The notes: generated by a model from the sequence alone, not told the origin. A stretch of DNA of 37,110 nt from an uncultured Prosthecobacter sp. (GCA_947523045.1 CANNUR010000001.1:1-37110), one strand, 5' to 3'; positions 8,694 to 17,201 are shown, counted from the first letter of the stretch. A program made the numbers and translations.

Positions 8694-10154
8694 TCACTCC
8701 TCATCGCGGCCCACCGGCCGGGCGGCGGTCGCCTTCGTGCCGGTGAGGGCGTCGCCGAGTTCCTGGCGCAGGGGTTCGGCGAGCTTCTGGAGTCGCTCCA
8801 CGATCTCCGGATGCGCGGCGCTGACATCCTTGGTTTCGCCCGGATCCTCGCCCAGGTGGTAGAGGGCGAGTTCCTGTCGCGCAACCTTGTAGCCATGACG
8901 GGTGGCAATGCCTTCGATGCCCGACTGGGTGATGGCCGCCGGCTTCATGTTCTCCCAGTTCGCCGGCTTGCCGTCGCGTCCCGGCGTTTCATGCGGGGTG
9001 ATGTAGGGGTGCGGGAAGTGCAGTTTCCAGTCGCCCTCGCGCACCGCCTGCAGCTCGCTGCCGGCGTAGTACACAAAACTTGTGCGCGGGTTCACCGCAC
9101 CCTGCTTGCCGAGCAGGACGTCGCCGACATCGACGCCGTCGATCTTCTTCGCCGGTGCCTCGGCGCCCAGCCAGGTCAGGAAGGTTGGCAGCAGGTCCAT
9201 GGCGGTGAGCAGGTCGCTGGAAACGCGACCGGCCGGCACGCGCCCGGGCCAGCGCGCCAGGCAGGGCACGCGCACGCCGCCCTCGTAGGAGGTGAGCTTG
9301 CCCTCGCGCAGCGGCGCGGCGCTGCCGGCGTGGTTGCCGTAGCTGAGGAAGGGGCCGTTGTCGGAGAAGAAGAGGACCAGGGTTTTGTCATCGACGCCGG
9401 CCTGTTTGAGGGCCTCCAGGATCATGCCGACCGACCAGTCGAGTTCCTCGACGACGTCGGCGTAGAGGCCGTGGGGCGACTGCCCCTTGAAGCGTTCCGA
9501 GGCAAAGATCGGCACGTGCGGCATGACGTGGGGCACGTACAGGAAGAAGGGTTTTTCCGCGTGGCGACGGATGAAACTGACCGACTTCTCGGTGATGCGG
9601 CGGGTGAACTGGCTTTGATCGGGGTCGGTGGCGACCACGCGCTCGTCCTCGTAGAGCGGCAGCGGCGGCATCTCGGCGGCCAGGCTTGGGTGGTACTTGC
9701 TGTTGTCGTTCGAGTACGGGATGCCCCAGAACTCGTCGAAGCCGCGCTGGCACGGATGGAACATCGGCCGCGTGCCGAGGTGCCACTTGCCGTAGGCGGC
9801 GGTGGCGTAGCCGTGTTTTTTGAAGACCTCGGACATCAGGCGCTCCTCCAGGCTCAGGCCCTCGCGGCTGGTGTGGTTGAGCGCGCCCTGCATGCCGACC
9901 CGGTTCGGGTAGCAGCCGGTCATCAAGGCCGCGCGCGAGGCACTGCAGACCGCCTGGGCGACGCAGAAGCTGGTGAACTTCGTGCCCTCCGCCGCCATGC
10001 GGTCGAGGTTCGGCGTGCGAATCGTGGTCGAGCCAAAGCAGCCGAGATCGTTGTAGCCGAGGTCATCGGCGACAATGATCACGACGTTCGGTGCCTCCGC
10101 TGCGGCAAGGGCTGGGCAGGCGAGGGCGAGCAGGGTGGCGAACAGGCGGTTCAT
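8694..10154 (-). CDS. Secreted type I (formylglycine) sulfatase
   Basis: A 486-residue arylsulfatase-family enzyme that hydrolyses sulfate esters, likely on polysaccharides or other organics, in the periplasm. From the chosen ATG the protein starts with a signal peptide (MNRLFATLLALACPALAAAE). It continues with NVVIIVADDLGYNDLGCFG, whose Asp30-Asp31 are metal ligands, and reaches the formylglycine motif C70-S-A-S-R (CxAxR variant, then AALMTG). The PVC phylum is rich in such enzymes. The frame extends 22 codons upstream into tandem repeat DNA, which is not coding-like. Downstream of gamma-glutamyltransferase on the same strand, 126 bases apart. An anaerobic or FGE-type maturase is needed but is not in this window. 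Confidence 0.95.
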   Translation of the reverse strand: MNRLFATLLALACPALAAAEAPNVVIIVADDLGYNDLGCFGSTTIRTPNLDRMAAEGTKFTSFCVAQAVCSASRAALMTGCYPNRVGMQGALNHTSREGLSLEERLMSEVFKKHGYATAAYGKWHLGTRPMFHPCQRGFDEFWGIPYSNDNSKYHPSLAAEMPPLPLYEDERVVATDPDQSQFTRRITEKSVSFIRRHAEKPFFLYVPHVMPHVPIFASERFKGQSPHGLYADVVEELDWSVGMILEALKQAGVDDKTLVLFFSDNGPFLSYGNHAGSAAPLREGKLTSYEGGVRVPCLARWPGRVPAGRVSSDLLTAMDLLPTFLTWLGAEAPAKKIDGVDVGDVLLGKQGAVNPRTSFVYYAGSELQAVREGDWKLHFPHPYITPHETPGRDGKPANWENMKPAAITQSGIEGIATRHGYKVARQELALYHLGEDPGETKDVSAAHPEIVERLQKLAEPLRQELGDALTGTKATAARPVGRDEE

Positions 10155-10211
10155 GACGGCATTCGACACCAGCCTTTCCGGCTGTGCATCCGAAAATCCG
10201 CGGCTGTCTGA

Positions 10212-10256
10212 GTCCGACAAGTCCGACGAGTCCGACAGGTCCGACAGGTCCGATGA
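10212..10256. repeat. Tandem 9-bp repeat GTCCGACNN (5 units)
   Basis: Five 9-bp units starting GTCCGA run without interruption from 10212 to 10256, with the last two positions varying (AA, GA, AG, AG) and a final GTCCGATGA. They lie between the gamma-glutamyltransferase stop and the sulfatase start and are translated only in spurious frames. Confidence 0.85.
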
Positions 10257-10280
10257 GGCAGCTACACCCGGCAGCGCCCT

Positions 10281-11960
10281 TCACCAGCCGGCCGCCTTGC
10301 CCGGCACCCGCGGGTCGTGCGCCGGCACGAGCAGGCCGCGCTGAGCATCGAAGAGCACGCACTGGCAGGCGCCGTAGCGGGTCGAACGACTGAGCTTGTG
10401 GCCGAGGCCTTCCAGTTCGGTGAGGGTCGCTTCGCCGAGGCCGGTCTCGACCTTGAGTTCGTCGGGGGCCCACTGGTGGTGCACCCGCGGTTTCGCCAAG
10501 GCGGCGTTGGGGCCCAACTCGTCATCGAGCACGCCGATCAGCAGCTGCACGACCTGGGTGATGATGGTCGGTCCGCCCGCCGCTCCGGTGCTGAGGATGG
10601 GCTTGCCGTCCTTGAAGACCAGGGTCGGGCTCATGCTCGACAGCGGGCGCTTGCCCGCCGCCACGGCGTTGGCCTCGGTGCCGACCAGTTTGAAAGCGTT
10701 GGGCACGCCGGGTTGCACGGCAAAGTCGTCCATCTCGTTGTTGAGCAGCACGCCCGTGCCCGGGATGACCACCTTGCTGCCGAAGGCGGTGTTGATCGTT
10801 TGGTTGAGCGCCACCCAGTTGCCCTCGGCATCGGCGGTGGAAAGATGGGTCGTGTGCTTGCCAAAGATGTCGCCCTCCCAGCGCGGCGGCGTGCCATGCG
10901 CGGGCACGGCTGTGACCTTGTCGGGATCGATGCGCGCCGACAGCCCGGCGAGGTAGTCGGCATCGAGCAGGCCGCGCGGCACGCGCGCGAAATCGGGATC
11001 GCCCAGCCAGTGGGCGCGGTCGGCAAAGGCGAGCTTCATCGCCTCGGCAACGACATGGGCGCGGCGGGCCGGTGACAGGTCGCGCAGCGGGAAACGCTCG
11101 ACCATGCCGAGGATCTGCAGAACGTGCAGGCCGCCGCTGCTCGGCGGTGGCATGGACACAATCTCATAACCGCGGTAGCGGCCGCGCACCGGTTCGCGCT
11201 CGACGGCACGGTAGTTGGCGAAATCCGCCGCCGTGGCGATGCCGCCGTTCGCCTTCATCCAGGCTTCCGTACGCTGCGCGAAGTCGCCGTCGTAAAACCA
11301 TTCGAGCCCGTGCTCGGCGATGGCGCGGTAGGTGGCGGCCAGATCCTTCTGCACGAGGATCTCGCCGAGCTTCAAGGGACTGCCGTCGGGCTTGAGGAAG
11401 ATCGCCGCCGATGCCGGGAACTGGCGCAGCTTGGCGGCGGTGGCGGCGAGCTTGCGCACATAGACCTCGTCGATGGCAAAGCCCTTCTCGGCGATGTCGG
11501 CGGCCGGGCGCAGCAGGTCGGCGAGCGTCAGCCTGCCATGCTTGCGCAGGGCCAGGTCGTAGGCGCGCAGGGCACCGGGAATGGCAGCGGCGAGCGCCCC
11601 GGTCTTGCTGGCCTCGTCGTTGAGTTTGCCGTCGATCAGATACAGGTCGCGGTGCGCGGCGGCCGGGGCCATCTCGCGACCATCGATCGCCGTGATCGTG
11701 CCGTCGGCGGCGCGGATGACAAAGAAGCAGCCGCCGCCGATGCCGGAATTGTGGCCGTCGACCACGCCCAGCGTCAGCGCCGCGGCGACCGCGGCATCGA
11801 CGGCGTTGCCACCCTTGGCGTAGGCGGCCAGGGCGGCGTCGGTGGCCAGCGGATGCACGGTGGCCGCGGCGAACTTGGGATAACCGGCCTCCTCCGCAGC
11901 CGGGGCGGCGAGGGCAAGACCGAGCAACAGGATGGCGGAACGGAGAAGTGAGGACGGCAT
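10281..11960 (-). CDS. ggt: Gamma-glutamyltransferase (gamma-glutamyl transpeptidase)
   Basis: A 559-residue exported Ntn-hydrolase that transfers or hydrolyses the gamma-glutamyl group of glutathione and related peptides in the periplasm. The chosen ATG gives a signal peptide (MPSSLLRSAILLLGLALAAPA). The large-subunit region has KGGNAVDAAVAAALTL and SGIGGGCFFV. The autoprocessing site is KH/TTHLSTAD, so Thr370 would become the N-terminal nucleophile of the small subunit. Substrate-binding elements such as LNNEMDDF, PLSSMSPT and GAAGGP follow. The frame runs 39 codons further upstream, across the start of the divergent dehydrogenase, but those residues do not look like a signal peptide. Length and motifs are typical of an active enzyme. 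Confidence 0.95.
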   Translation of the reverse strand: MPSSLLRSAILLLGLALAAPAAEEAGYPKFAAATVHPLATDAALAAYAKGGNAVDAAVAAALTLGVVDGHNSGIGGGCFFVIRAADGTITAIDGREMAPAAAHRDLYLIDGKLNDEASKTGALAAAIPGALRAYDLALRKHGRLTLADLLRPAADIAEKGFAIDEVYVRKLAATAAKLRQFPASAAIFLKPDGSPLKLGEILVQKDLAATYRAIAEHGLEWFYDGDFAQRTEAWMKANGGIATAADFANYRAVEREPVRGRYRGYEIVSMPPPSSGGLHVLQILGMVERFPLRDLSPARRAHVVAEAMKLAFADRAHWLGDPDFARVPRGLLDADYLAGLSARIDPDKVTAVPAHGTPPRWEGDIFGKHTTHLSTADAEGNWVALNQTINTAFGSKVVIPGTGVLLNNEMDDFAVQPGVPNAFKLVGTEANAVAAGKRPLSSMSPTLVFKDGKPILSTGAAGGPTIITQVVQLLIGVLDDELGPNAALAKPRVHHQWAPDELKVETGLGEATLTELEGLGHKLSRSTRYGACQCVLFDAQRGLLVPAHDPRVPGKAAGW

Positions 11961-12075
11961 GGGGGAAGTAAACGCGACTCGCCGCGAAGAAACGAGCCCA
12001 AAAACCTCCCCAAAATCAGCGAGGGTTGACGCGCTGCGCCTTGCCAAGTCGGCCCGGCTGATGTCGGATGGTTTC

Positions 12076-12948
12076 ATGAAACCCTCGCTTGCTGGACAGA
12101 CGATTGGCTTTGTTGGACTCGGTCACATGGGCGCGCCGATGACGCGCCATCTGCTGGCCGCGGGAGCGGAGTTGGTGGTTTGGAATCGCAGCGAGGCCGC
12201 GGCGGAGGCGGCGGTCGCCCTCGGCATGCGCCGCGCGGCGACTCTGCCGGAACTGGCGCGCGCGGTCGGCGACGGCATCGTCTGCCTGAACCTGACCACC
12301 ACCGAAGTCGTTGAGCAGGTCGTGTTTGGCGAGGACGGATTGCAGCGCGGGCTGTCGTCGGAATCGCTGGTGATCGATTTCGGCACCACCTCCGTGCCGG
12401 CGACCCAGCGGTTCGCCCAGCGCCTGGCCTGGATCGATGCGCCGGTCTCGGGCGGCCAGGTCGGCGCGGAGGCCGGCAACCTGACGATCATGGCCGGCGG
12501 CAGCGAGGCGAATTTCCAGCGGGCCCTGCCCGTGCTGCAGGCGGTCGGCGCCCGCGTCACCCACCTCGGGGCCTCGGGCGCCGGGCAGGTGACCAAGCTT
12601 GCCAACCAACTCATCGTCGCCCAGACGATCGATGCCGTGGCGCAGGCACTGCGCCTGGCGGAGTTGTCCGGCGTCGATGCCGCCAAGGTGCGCGAGGCCC
12701 TGCTCGGCGGGTTTGCCGAAAGCCGCATCCTGCAGCTGCATGGCGACCGCATGGTGCGCCGCGACTTCGCGCCCGGCGGTCGCTCCACCCTGCAGCTCAA
12801 GGACGTGCGCCTGATCTGCGAGCTGGCGGAGTCGCTCGGCTTCACCTCACCGACCCTCGCCAACTGCCGTGCCCAGTGGGAGAGCTTCGTTCACGACAAG
12901 GGCGGCGGAGAACTCGATCACTCGGGCCTGTTCACGATCTACGAGTGA
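12076..12948 (+). CDS. 3-hydroxyisobutyrate dehydrogenase-like (beta-hydroxyacid) dehydrogenase
   Basis: A 290-residue NAD(P)-dependent beta-hydroxyacid dehydrogenase. The Rossmann motif is GFVGLGHMGAPM at residues 11-22, the substrate-binding segment is DAPVSGGQVGAEAG, and the catalytic lysine is K174 in GQVTKLANQ. This family includes 3-hydroxyisobutyrate, tartronate semialdehyde and succinic semialdehyde reductases; the sequence alone does not settle the substrate. ATG at 12076 is preferred because the Rossmann strand begins about ten residues later; an in-frame ATG at 12061 is possible. It is divergent from gamma-glutamyltransferase and convergent with an SDR gene 8 bases away. Confidence 0.9.
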   Translation: MKPSLAGQTIGFVGLGHMGAPMTRHLLAAGAELVVWNRSEAAAEAAVALGMRRAATLPELARAVGDGIVCLNLTTTEVVEQVVFGEDGLQRGLSSESLVIDFGTTSVPATQRFAQRLAWIDAPVSGGQVGAEAGNLTIMAGGSEANFQRALPVLQAVGARVTHLGASGAGQVTKLANQLIVAQTIDAVAQALRLAELSGVDAAKVREALLGGFAESRILQLHGDRMVRRDFAPGGRSTLQLKDVRLICELAESLGFTSPTLANCRAQWESFVHDKGGGELDHSGLFTIYE

Positions 12949-12956
12949 GGCGCGCT

Positions 12957-13712
12957 TCAGGCGTGCATCACCTGACCGCCGTCGACATTGAGCGTTTGGC
13001 CGGTGATGTTGCGCGCGTGTGGCGAAGCGAGAAAGACCGCCAGCGCAGCGCATTCCTCCGCCGTCTGCCAACGGCCGAGCGGGGCGATCTTGCGGATCTT
13101 GTCTTCCGCCCAGGCCTCGTAGTCCAATCGCTCCGCCTCCGGCAGGCGCGCCTGCGAGGCCGCCCAGACTGCCTGGTTGAGGGGCGTGCGCACCATGCCC
13201 GGCGCGAGCGCGTTGACGCGCACGCCGTGCGGCGCGAAATCCTTGGCGGCGCACTGCATGAAATTGATCAGGCCGGCCTTGGCGGCGCTGTAGGGCGGGT
13301 CGGTCTGCGAGCCGATCTGGCCGGCGACCGAACTCAGCAGGAGCAGGCTGCCGCTGCGCGCGATCAACTGCGGCGCAAAGGCCTGGGCCGTGCGCACGGC
13401 GCCGACAAGGTTGAGGTCGAGCACGCGCGCCCAGTCGCCCGGCTCCACATTCCAGAACGGGAAGCCGAACTTGCCGGAGCCGGCACCCACCGCATAGACG
13501 ACATGATCGACCGTATCGCAGGAAGCCGCGAAGGCGCGCACGACGGCGTCGTCGGCGACACTGCCCACGGTGATGTCGAGGCCCTCGGCCGCGCGCAGGT
13601 CAAAGCCGCGCACCCGGCAGCCCTCGGCAAGAAAGGCTTCGGCAATCGCCCGGCCAATGCCGCTGGCCGCGCCGATGACCACGGCGGTCTGTCCCTGAAG
13701 CTGCAGATCCAT
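12957..13712 (-). CDS. Short-chain dehydrogenase/reductase (SDR) family oxidoreductase
   Basis: A classical SDR of 251 residues. The cofactor motif GAASGIG lies at residues 14-20, the catalytic Ser is in LLSSVAGQIG, and the catalytic Tyr/Lys pair is YSAAK. The C-terminus NITGQTLNVDGGQ is typical of this family. The start MDLQLQGQTAVV at 13712 is chosen because the longer open frame (to 14015) runs through heptamer repeats and the end of menE. The physiological substrate cannot be told. It is downstream of menE on the same strand, but a 163-base repeat cluster separates them, so membership in a menaquinone operon is doubtful. Confidence 0.9.
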   Translation of the reverse strand: MDLQLQGQTAVVIGAASGIGRAIAEAFLAEGCRVRGFDLRAAEGLDITVGSVADDAVVRAFAASCDTVDHVVYAVGAGSGKFGFPFWNVEPGDWARVLDLNLVGAVRTAQAFAPQLIARSGSLLLLSSVAGQIGSQTDPPYSAAKAGLINFMQCAAKDFAPHGVRVNALAPGMVRTPLNQAVWAASQARLPEAERLDYEAWAEDKIRKIAPLGRWQTAEECAALAVFLASPHARNITGQTLNVDGGQVMHA

Positions 13713-13739
13713 GCGGCAGGGTGGCATGGGTGGAGCCGT

Positions 13740-13802
13740 GAGCAAAGAGCAAAGAGCAAAGAGCAAAGAGTGGGGAGTGGGGAGTGGGGAGTGGGGAGTG
13801 GG
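13740..13802. repeat. Heptamer tandem repeats GAGCAAA x4 and GAGTGGG x5
   Basis: Four perfect GAGCAAA units (13740-13767) run directly into five GAGTGGG units (13768-13802). Both have a 7-bp period and share the GAG start, so one phase is kept across the junction. They lie between menE and the SDR gene. Spurious frames read them as strings such as PTPHSPLPTPHS, a pattern known from short tandemly repeated repetitive (STRR) heptamers of cyanobacteria. Confidence 0.9.
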
Positions 13803-13810
13803 GACGGTAG

Positions 13811-13830
13811 GGCCCCGCTGCGCCGGGGCC
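13811..13830. repeat. Hairpin repeat, CTGCGC-loop family, copy 1
   Basis: GGCCCCG (13811-13817), loop CTGCGC, CGGGGCC (13824-13830): a perfect 7-bp stem, followed by GTGG. A second copy with the same loop and the same trailing GTGG but a compensated stem change is at 17202-17221. Confidence 0.75.
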
Positions 13831-13851
13831 GTGGCTCGCGCGGCATACGAC

Positions 13852-13872
13852 GAACCGAGAACCGAGAACCGA
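13852..13872. repeat. Heptamer tandem repeat GAACCGA x3
   Basis: Three perfect GAACCGA units (13852-13858, 13859-13865, 13866-13872) and a partial fourth (GAAC) end against the menE stop codon at 13876. Again a 7-bp period, with a different unit from the array 50 bases away. Confidence 0.8.
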
Positions 13873-13875
13873 GAA

Positions 13876-14988
13876 CTAGCGGCCCAACAGTTGCTCCAGT
13901 TCCGCGAGCCGGATCTTGCCGAGGTCGCTGCGCGGCAGTTGGGGCAGGGACACGACGCGTTGGAGGCGCAGCCAGGCCGGTTGCTCGGCGTGGAAGTGGT
14001 CGAGCAGTGAATCAATGCCGGGTGGTTCGCCTTCGACGACGAGGACCAGCGCGGTTTCGGCGCGTGGATCGGGGCGGGCGATCAGGACGGGCGCGCTCGG
14101 CCAGTGGGCTTCGAGGGCGAGGGCCTCGAGCCGCGCCTGCAGCGGGGCGAGGTGGAGGAGTTCGCCGAGGATTTTCACCCAGCCGGATTCCCGGCCTTCA
14201 AAGTGCAGCCAGGTGTGGCCGTCGCGGGTTTCCAAACGCACGCGGTCGCGGGTGAGCAGGCCGGCCTGTGGATCGATCGGCTGCCACTGCCAGCCGTGGT
14301 CGTCGGTGGCGATGACATGGCCTGCCGCCAGCGAGGGCCCGCGCAGGCGCAGGCGACCTTCGGCATCGGTGCTCGCCTGCCAATGCGGCAGCACCTGCAG
14401 GGCCTCGGAGGTGCCGGCGGGCCAGGCTTGGGTGGCGACCTGCGAGGCGGCTTCGGTCAGGCCATAGCTGAGGAAGAGCGGCCAGCCAAGCTCGCGCGCG
14501 GCGGCGACGAGTTCCGGCGTGATTGCGCCGCCGCCGACGATGACCGCACGCAGGCCATCGGGGGCGCGCAGGCCGGCGCGCACCAAGTCGTGCACCTGGG
14601 TGGGCACGAGCGAGCTGAGGCTGTCGCCCGCCTTGGCGAAACGCGGCGGATCCCACTTGCCTTTGAGGTGGGTCACCTCGCAGCCGGCCACGTGGGCGCG
14701 GGCGAGGATGGCAAAGCCGCCGACGTGATGCAGCGGCAGGACGAGTCGCCAGCGGTCCTGTGGCGTGATGGCGAAATGCGCGTTCACCGCTTCGGCGGAA
14801 ATCAGCATGGCCTGCTTCGACAGCACCACCCATTTCGGCCGGCCCTCGCTGCCGGAGGTCTGGAACAGGCAGCGACCGCGCCAGCCCTGGCGACGGACGA
14901 AATCGGCCAGGCTCGCCATCTCCGCGCGCGGGGCCGAGGGTGGCGCGGCGAGATGGTTGCCGGGATCCTGCCAGAAGTCGGCGGTCAT
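13876..14988 (-). CDS. menE: o-Succinylbenzoate-CoA ligase
   Basis: An AMP-forming ligase that activates o-succinylbenzoate with CoA in menaquinone synthesis. At 370 residues it is shorter than the usual 450-500, with the N-terminal lobe reduced; the protein starts close to the nucleotide-binding loop. The P-loop reads FQTSGSEGRPKWV (about residues 42-54), followed by PLHHVGGF, the A5-type SYGLTEAASQ, and a C-terminal DLGKIRL with the catalytic lysine. Such compact MenE proteins occur in several phyla, so truncation by mutation is not implied. It is 3 bases downstream of menC and third in the menA-menC-menE order, which supports the assignment over a generic acyl-CoA ligase. Confidence 0.9.
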   Translation of the reverse strand: MTADFWQDPGNHLAAPPSAPRAEMASLADFVRRQGWRGRCLFQTSGSEGRPKWVVLSKQAMLISAEAVNAHFAITPQDRWRLVLPLHHVGGFAILARAHVAGCEVTHLKGKWDPPRFAKAGDSLSSLVPTQVHDLVRAGLRAPDGLRAVIVGGGAITPELVAAARELGWPLFLSYGLTEAASQVATQAWPAGTSEALQVLPHWQASTDAEGRLRLRGPSLAAGHVIATDDHGWQWQPIDPQAGLLTRDRVRLETRDGHTWLHFEGRESGWVKILGELLHLAPLQARLEALALEAHWPSAPVLIARPDPRAETALVLVVEGEPPGIDSLLDHFHAEQPAWLRLQRVVSLPQLPRSDLGKIRLAELEQLLGR

Positions 14989-14991
14989 GAC

Positions 14992-15999
14992 CTATTCCAA
15001 GCGTCGCCAGGGCAGCTTGTCGAGCACGGAACCGAAGCCGAGACCGCCGCCGTCGGTGTCGGGCTGGACGCGGCCACCGGGACTGAGCACGCGTTCCAGA
15101 AAGGCGTCGGGTTCAAACAGGTGCTGGGTGCAGAGGCCGCACAGGCCGACCAGATCGCCGAGTTCGACGCGCGCCTGCGCGGCCTCCCAGGCGGCGAACA
15201 TCTGGCCGAGCGGATGATCCATCGCCGAGGTCAGGATCAGCGGCTGGCCCGGATGGCGCTGGGCCACCGTGCGCCAGTCGCGTCGCGCCGGTTTGACGAC
15301 CACGGCATCAAAGCCGTGCTCGCCGTCCTGCCAGCCCTTGTCGAGCGCGAGCCGCACGCCCCAGCGTTCACGGCAGGCCTGCCAGGCCTCGGCCTCGTAG
15401 GGGAAGGGATCCTCGACAAAGTCCAGCTGGCGATAGACGCGCACGGGCATGAACTCGACGAACTTCTGAAAGCTGTCGGCCCTCAGGCAGGCGTTGAAAT
15501 CGACCCGGAAGCGCGGGCCACCATCGCCGGCCATGCGCGCGCACTGTTCGAGGAAGCGGGTGGTCTCACCGTAGTTGGCGTAGCCCTTCGCCTTCAGCGC
15601 CGGCCAGCCCTCGGCGAGCAGTTTTTCAAACTGCGGCTGGGTCGGCTGGGCAAAGCTCCAGGAGTAGTGACTGGCCGGGATCTCCAGGCCGTCGAACAGG
15701 CTGACCCCGGCCGCACGCGCCGCGCCATCGATCGCCGCGCAGCGCAGGGCCATTTCGGCGAGCGCGGTCGGCTGACCGGCGGCCAGGCGCGCGAGTTGGT
15801 CGGGCAGGGGCAGGTCGCCAAACTCCGGCCAGGGATGCAGGCAGCCGTAGCCGTCGCCCACGCGCAGCAGCGCGCCCGGGAAGACCCGGCGCTGCGAGGC
15901 GGCATTGAGGGCCGCGCCGCTGCGCAGCAGGTATTCGTAGATGTAGATCGGCTCGGCCACGGTCAGGGAGATACGCACCGGCTCAGGCGCCGAGGCCAA
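14992..15999 (-). CDS. menC: o-Succinylbenzoate synthase
   Basis: An enolase-superfamily enzyme of 335 residues that dehydrates SHCHC to o-succinylbenzoate in menaquinone synthesis. The catalytic set is visible: the K-x-K pair in LKAKGYANY, Asp in RVDFNACL, Glu in DFVEDPF, Asp in LALDKGW and the second Lys in VVVKPA. Their order and spacing match MenC. It overlaps the end of menA by 17 bases and precedes menE by 3, indicating one transcript with coupled translation. The C-terminal cysteines (LVGLCGLCTQH) are unusual but outside the catalytic set. Confidence 0.93.
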   Translation of the reverse strand: MASAPEPVRISLTVAEPIYIYEYLLRSGAALNAASQRRVFPGALLRVGDGYGCLHPWPEFGDLPLPDQLARLAAGQPTALAEMALRCAAIDGAARAAGVSLFDGLEIPASHYSWSFAQPTQPQFEKLLAEGWPALKAKGYANYGETTRFLEQCARMAGDGGPRFRVDFNACLRADSFQKFVEFMPVRVYRQLDFVEDPFPYEAEAWQACRERWGVRLALDKGWQDGEHGFDAVVVKPARRDWRTVAQRHPGQPLILTSAMDHPLGQMFAAWEAAQARVELGDLVGLCGLCTQHLFEPDAFLERVLSPGGRVQPDTDGGGLGFGSVLDKLPWRRLE

Positions 16000-16855
16000 G
16001 ACAAAACAGCAGGGCGAAGGCCAGCAGTTGGGCGCCGCCGAGGGCGAGCAGGCGGTTGTAGGCCGGGCCGGGTGGCGTCGTCCACAGGCGCTGGAGCAGG
16101 AACAGACCGGCGGGCAGGGTGAGCAGCGGCAGCAGCAGGGCGCGCGGCAGGCCGACCGCGAGCCAGTGCAGGCCGGCGAGGTGCGGCAGCAGGATCAGCA
16201 GGGTGATTTCGATCCGGGCAAAGCGCGGACCGAAGCGCGCGGCGAGCGTGCGTTTGCCGGTCGACCGATCCTCATCGAGGTCGCGCAGGTTGTTCACCGC
16301 GATGAGCACCGTTGACAGGCAACCGATCTGGAAGCCGGCGACGAGGGCGTCGAAGCTCCACTGGCCGCTTTGCACAAAGGCCGAGCCGGCCACCGCGACA
16401 AAGCCGAAGAACAGCACGACAAAGAGTTCGCCGAGCCCGCGGTAGGCCAGCGGCAGTGGCCCGCCGGTGTAGCCGTAGCAGAAGTAGAGCGAGGGGATGC
16501 CTATGGCGAGGATCGGCCAGCCGCGCGCCTGCAGCAGCGGCAGCGACAGCACCGCGGCGAGGCCGAGCATGGCGGCGGCGGCGGCGAGCACCGCGCGTGG
16601 CGACACCACCCCCGCGGCCGTGATCCGGCGCGGACCGAGCCGCGCCTCGGTGTCGGCCCCCTTGAGGAAATCGAGCGCGTCGTTGAACCAGTTCGTTGCC
16701 ACCTGCAGCGCCAGGCAACTGCCGAGCGTGCAGCCAAAGAGCAGCCAGCTCCACTCGCCGCCCAGCTTCCAGCCCAGCACCGACCCCGCCGCCACAGGCG
16801 CCACCGCCGCCCCAAGCGTCTTCGGGCGGGCGGCATGAATCCAGTCGGCAAGCAT
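15983..16855 (-). CDS. menA: 1,4-Dihydroxy-2-naphthoate polyprenyltransferase
   Basis: A UbiA-family integral membrane prenyltransferase of 290 residues that attaches the polyprenyl chain to DHNA to give demethylmenaquinone. Two Asp-rich motifs bind Mg-diphosphate: NWFNDALDFLKGAD around residues 54-67 and NNLRDLDEDRSTGKRTLA near residue 190. About eight hydrophobic segments are visible. The start MLADWIHAARPKTLG is the typical MenA N-terminus; a GGAGG abuts this ATG too closely to be a normal ribosome binding site. It is the first gene of a leftward menA-menC-menE run; menB, menD, menF and a methyltransferase are not in the window. Confidence 0.95.
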   Translation of the reverse strand: MLADWIHAARPKTLGAAVAPVAAGSVLGWKLGGEWSWLLFGCTLGSCLALQVATNWFNDALDFLKGADTEARLGPRRITAAGVVSPRAVLAAAAAMLGLAAVLSLPLLQARGWPILAIGIPSLYFCYGYTGGPLPLAYRGLGELFVVLFFGFVAVAGSAFVQSGQWSFDALVAGFQIGCLSTVLIAVNNLRDLDEDRSTGKRTLAARFGPRFARIEITLLILLPHLAGLHWLAVGLPRALLLPLLTLPAGLFLLQRLWTTPPGPAYNRLLALGGAQLLAFALLFCLGLGA

Positions 16856-16910
16856 CCTCCGATGTAGCCCGTCCCCGCCAAAGTGCAAACGGCGGGCGGG
16901 GAAGGGGGAG

Positions 16911-16938
16911 GTTTCAAGTTACAAGTTGCAGGTTTCAA
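16911..16938. repeat. Degenerate heptamer repeat GTTNCAR x4
   Basis: Units GTTTCAA, GTTACAA, GTTGCAG and GTTTCAA follow one another with exact 7-bp period upstream of menA. Degeneracy at position 4 suggests an older array than those near menE. Confidence 0.75.
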
Positions 16939-16966
16939 GTTCGGTGGCGTGCAGCGCTCTCGGAGT

Positions 16967-16984
16967 GCGGCGCTTCTGCGCCGC
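16967..16984. repeat. Hairpin repeat with TTCT loop
   Basis: GCGGCGC (16967-16973), loop TTCT, GCGCCGC (16978-16984): a perfect 7-bp stem in the mosaic upstream of menA. It could be a dispersed palindrome; no U-run follows. Confidence 0.6.
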
Positions 16985-17120
16985 TCTGCCACCTCGGTCG
17001 GTCAGTCCCCCAAGCCCAGAAGGTCCGCAGATTTCACAGATTTCGCAGAGAGGGGAACCGCAGAGGGACAGAAGGTGAATCGCAGATTGAGGCAGATGGA
17101 CAGCCGCAGGCCAGGGGGGC

Positions 17121-17138
17121 GCGGACACTGTTGTCCGC
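17121..17138. repeat. Hairpin repeat GCGGACA/TGTCCGC
   Basis: GCGGACA (17121-17127), loop CTGT, TGTCCGC (17132-17138): perfect 7-bp stem, followed by a T/C-rich stretch. Part of the mosaic; function not evident. Confidence 0.6.
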
Positions 17139-17201
17139 TTCTTCTGAGGGGGCAGACTTAGGAACCACGAATGGCACGAAGCTCACGAAGGGAACAGGTC
17201 G

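Noticed and set aside
12026..12054. TTGAC word as a -35 box upstream of the dehydrogenase at 12076
   Set aside because: No AT-rich -10 hexamer lies at a suitable distance; the following sequence is GC-rich.
10281..12077. Long version of gamma-glutamyltransferase starting at 12077
   Set aside because: It would overlap the divergent dehydrogenase start and displace a good signal peptide that begins at 11960.
13740..13872. Possible CRISPR array
   Set aside because: Units are 7 bp and contiguous with no spacers, and no cas genes are present; these are simple tandem repeats.
12957..14015. Long version of the SDR protein (352 residues)
   Set aside because: The extra N-terminal 101 residues come from heptamer repeats, a hairpin and the end of menE; the SDR fold starts at 13712.
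14104..16122. 672-codon plus-strand open frame across menE, menC and menA
   Set aside because: It runs antisense through three well-supported genes; composition is that of a mirror frame.
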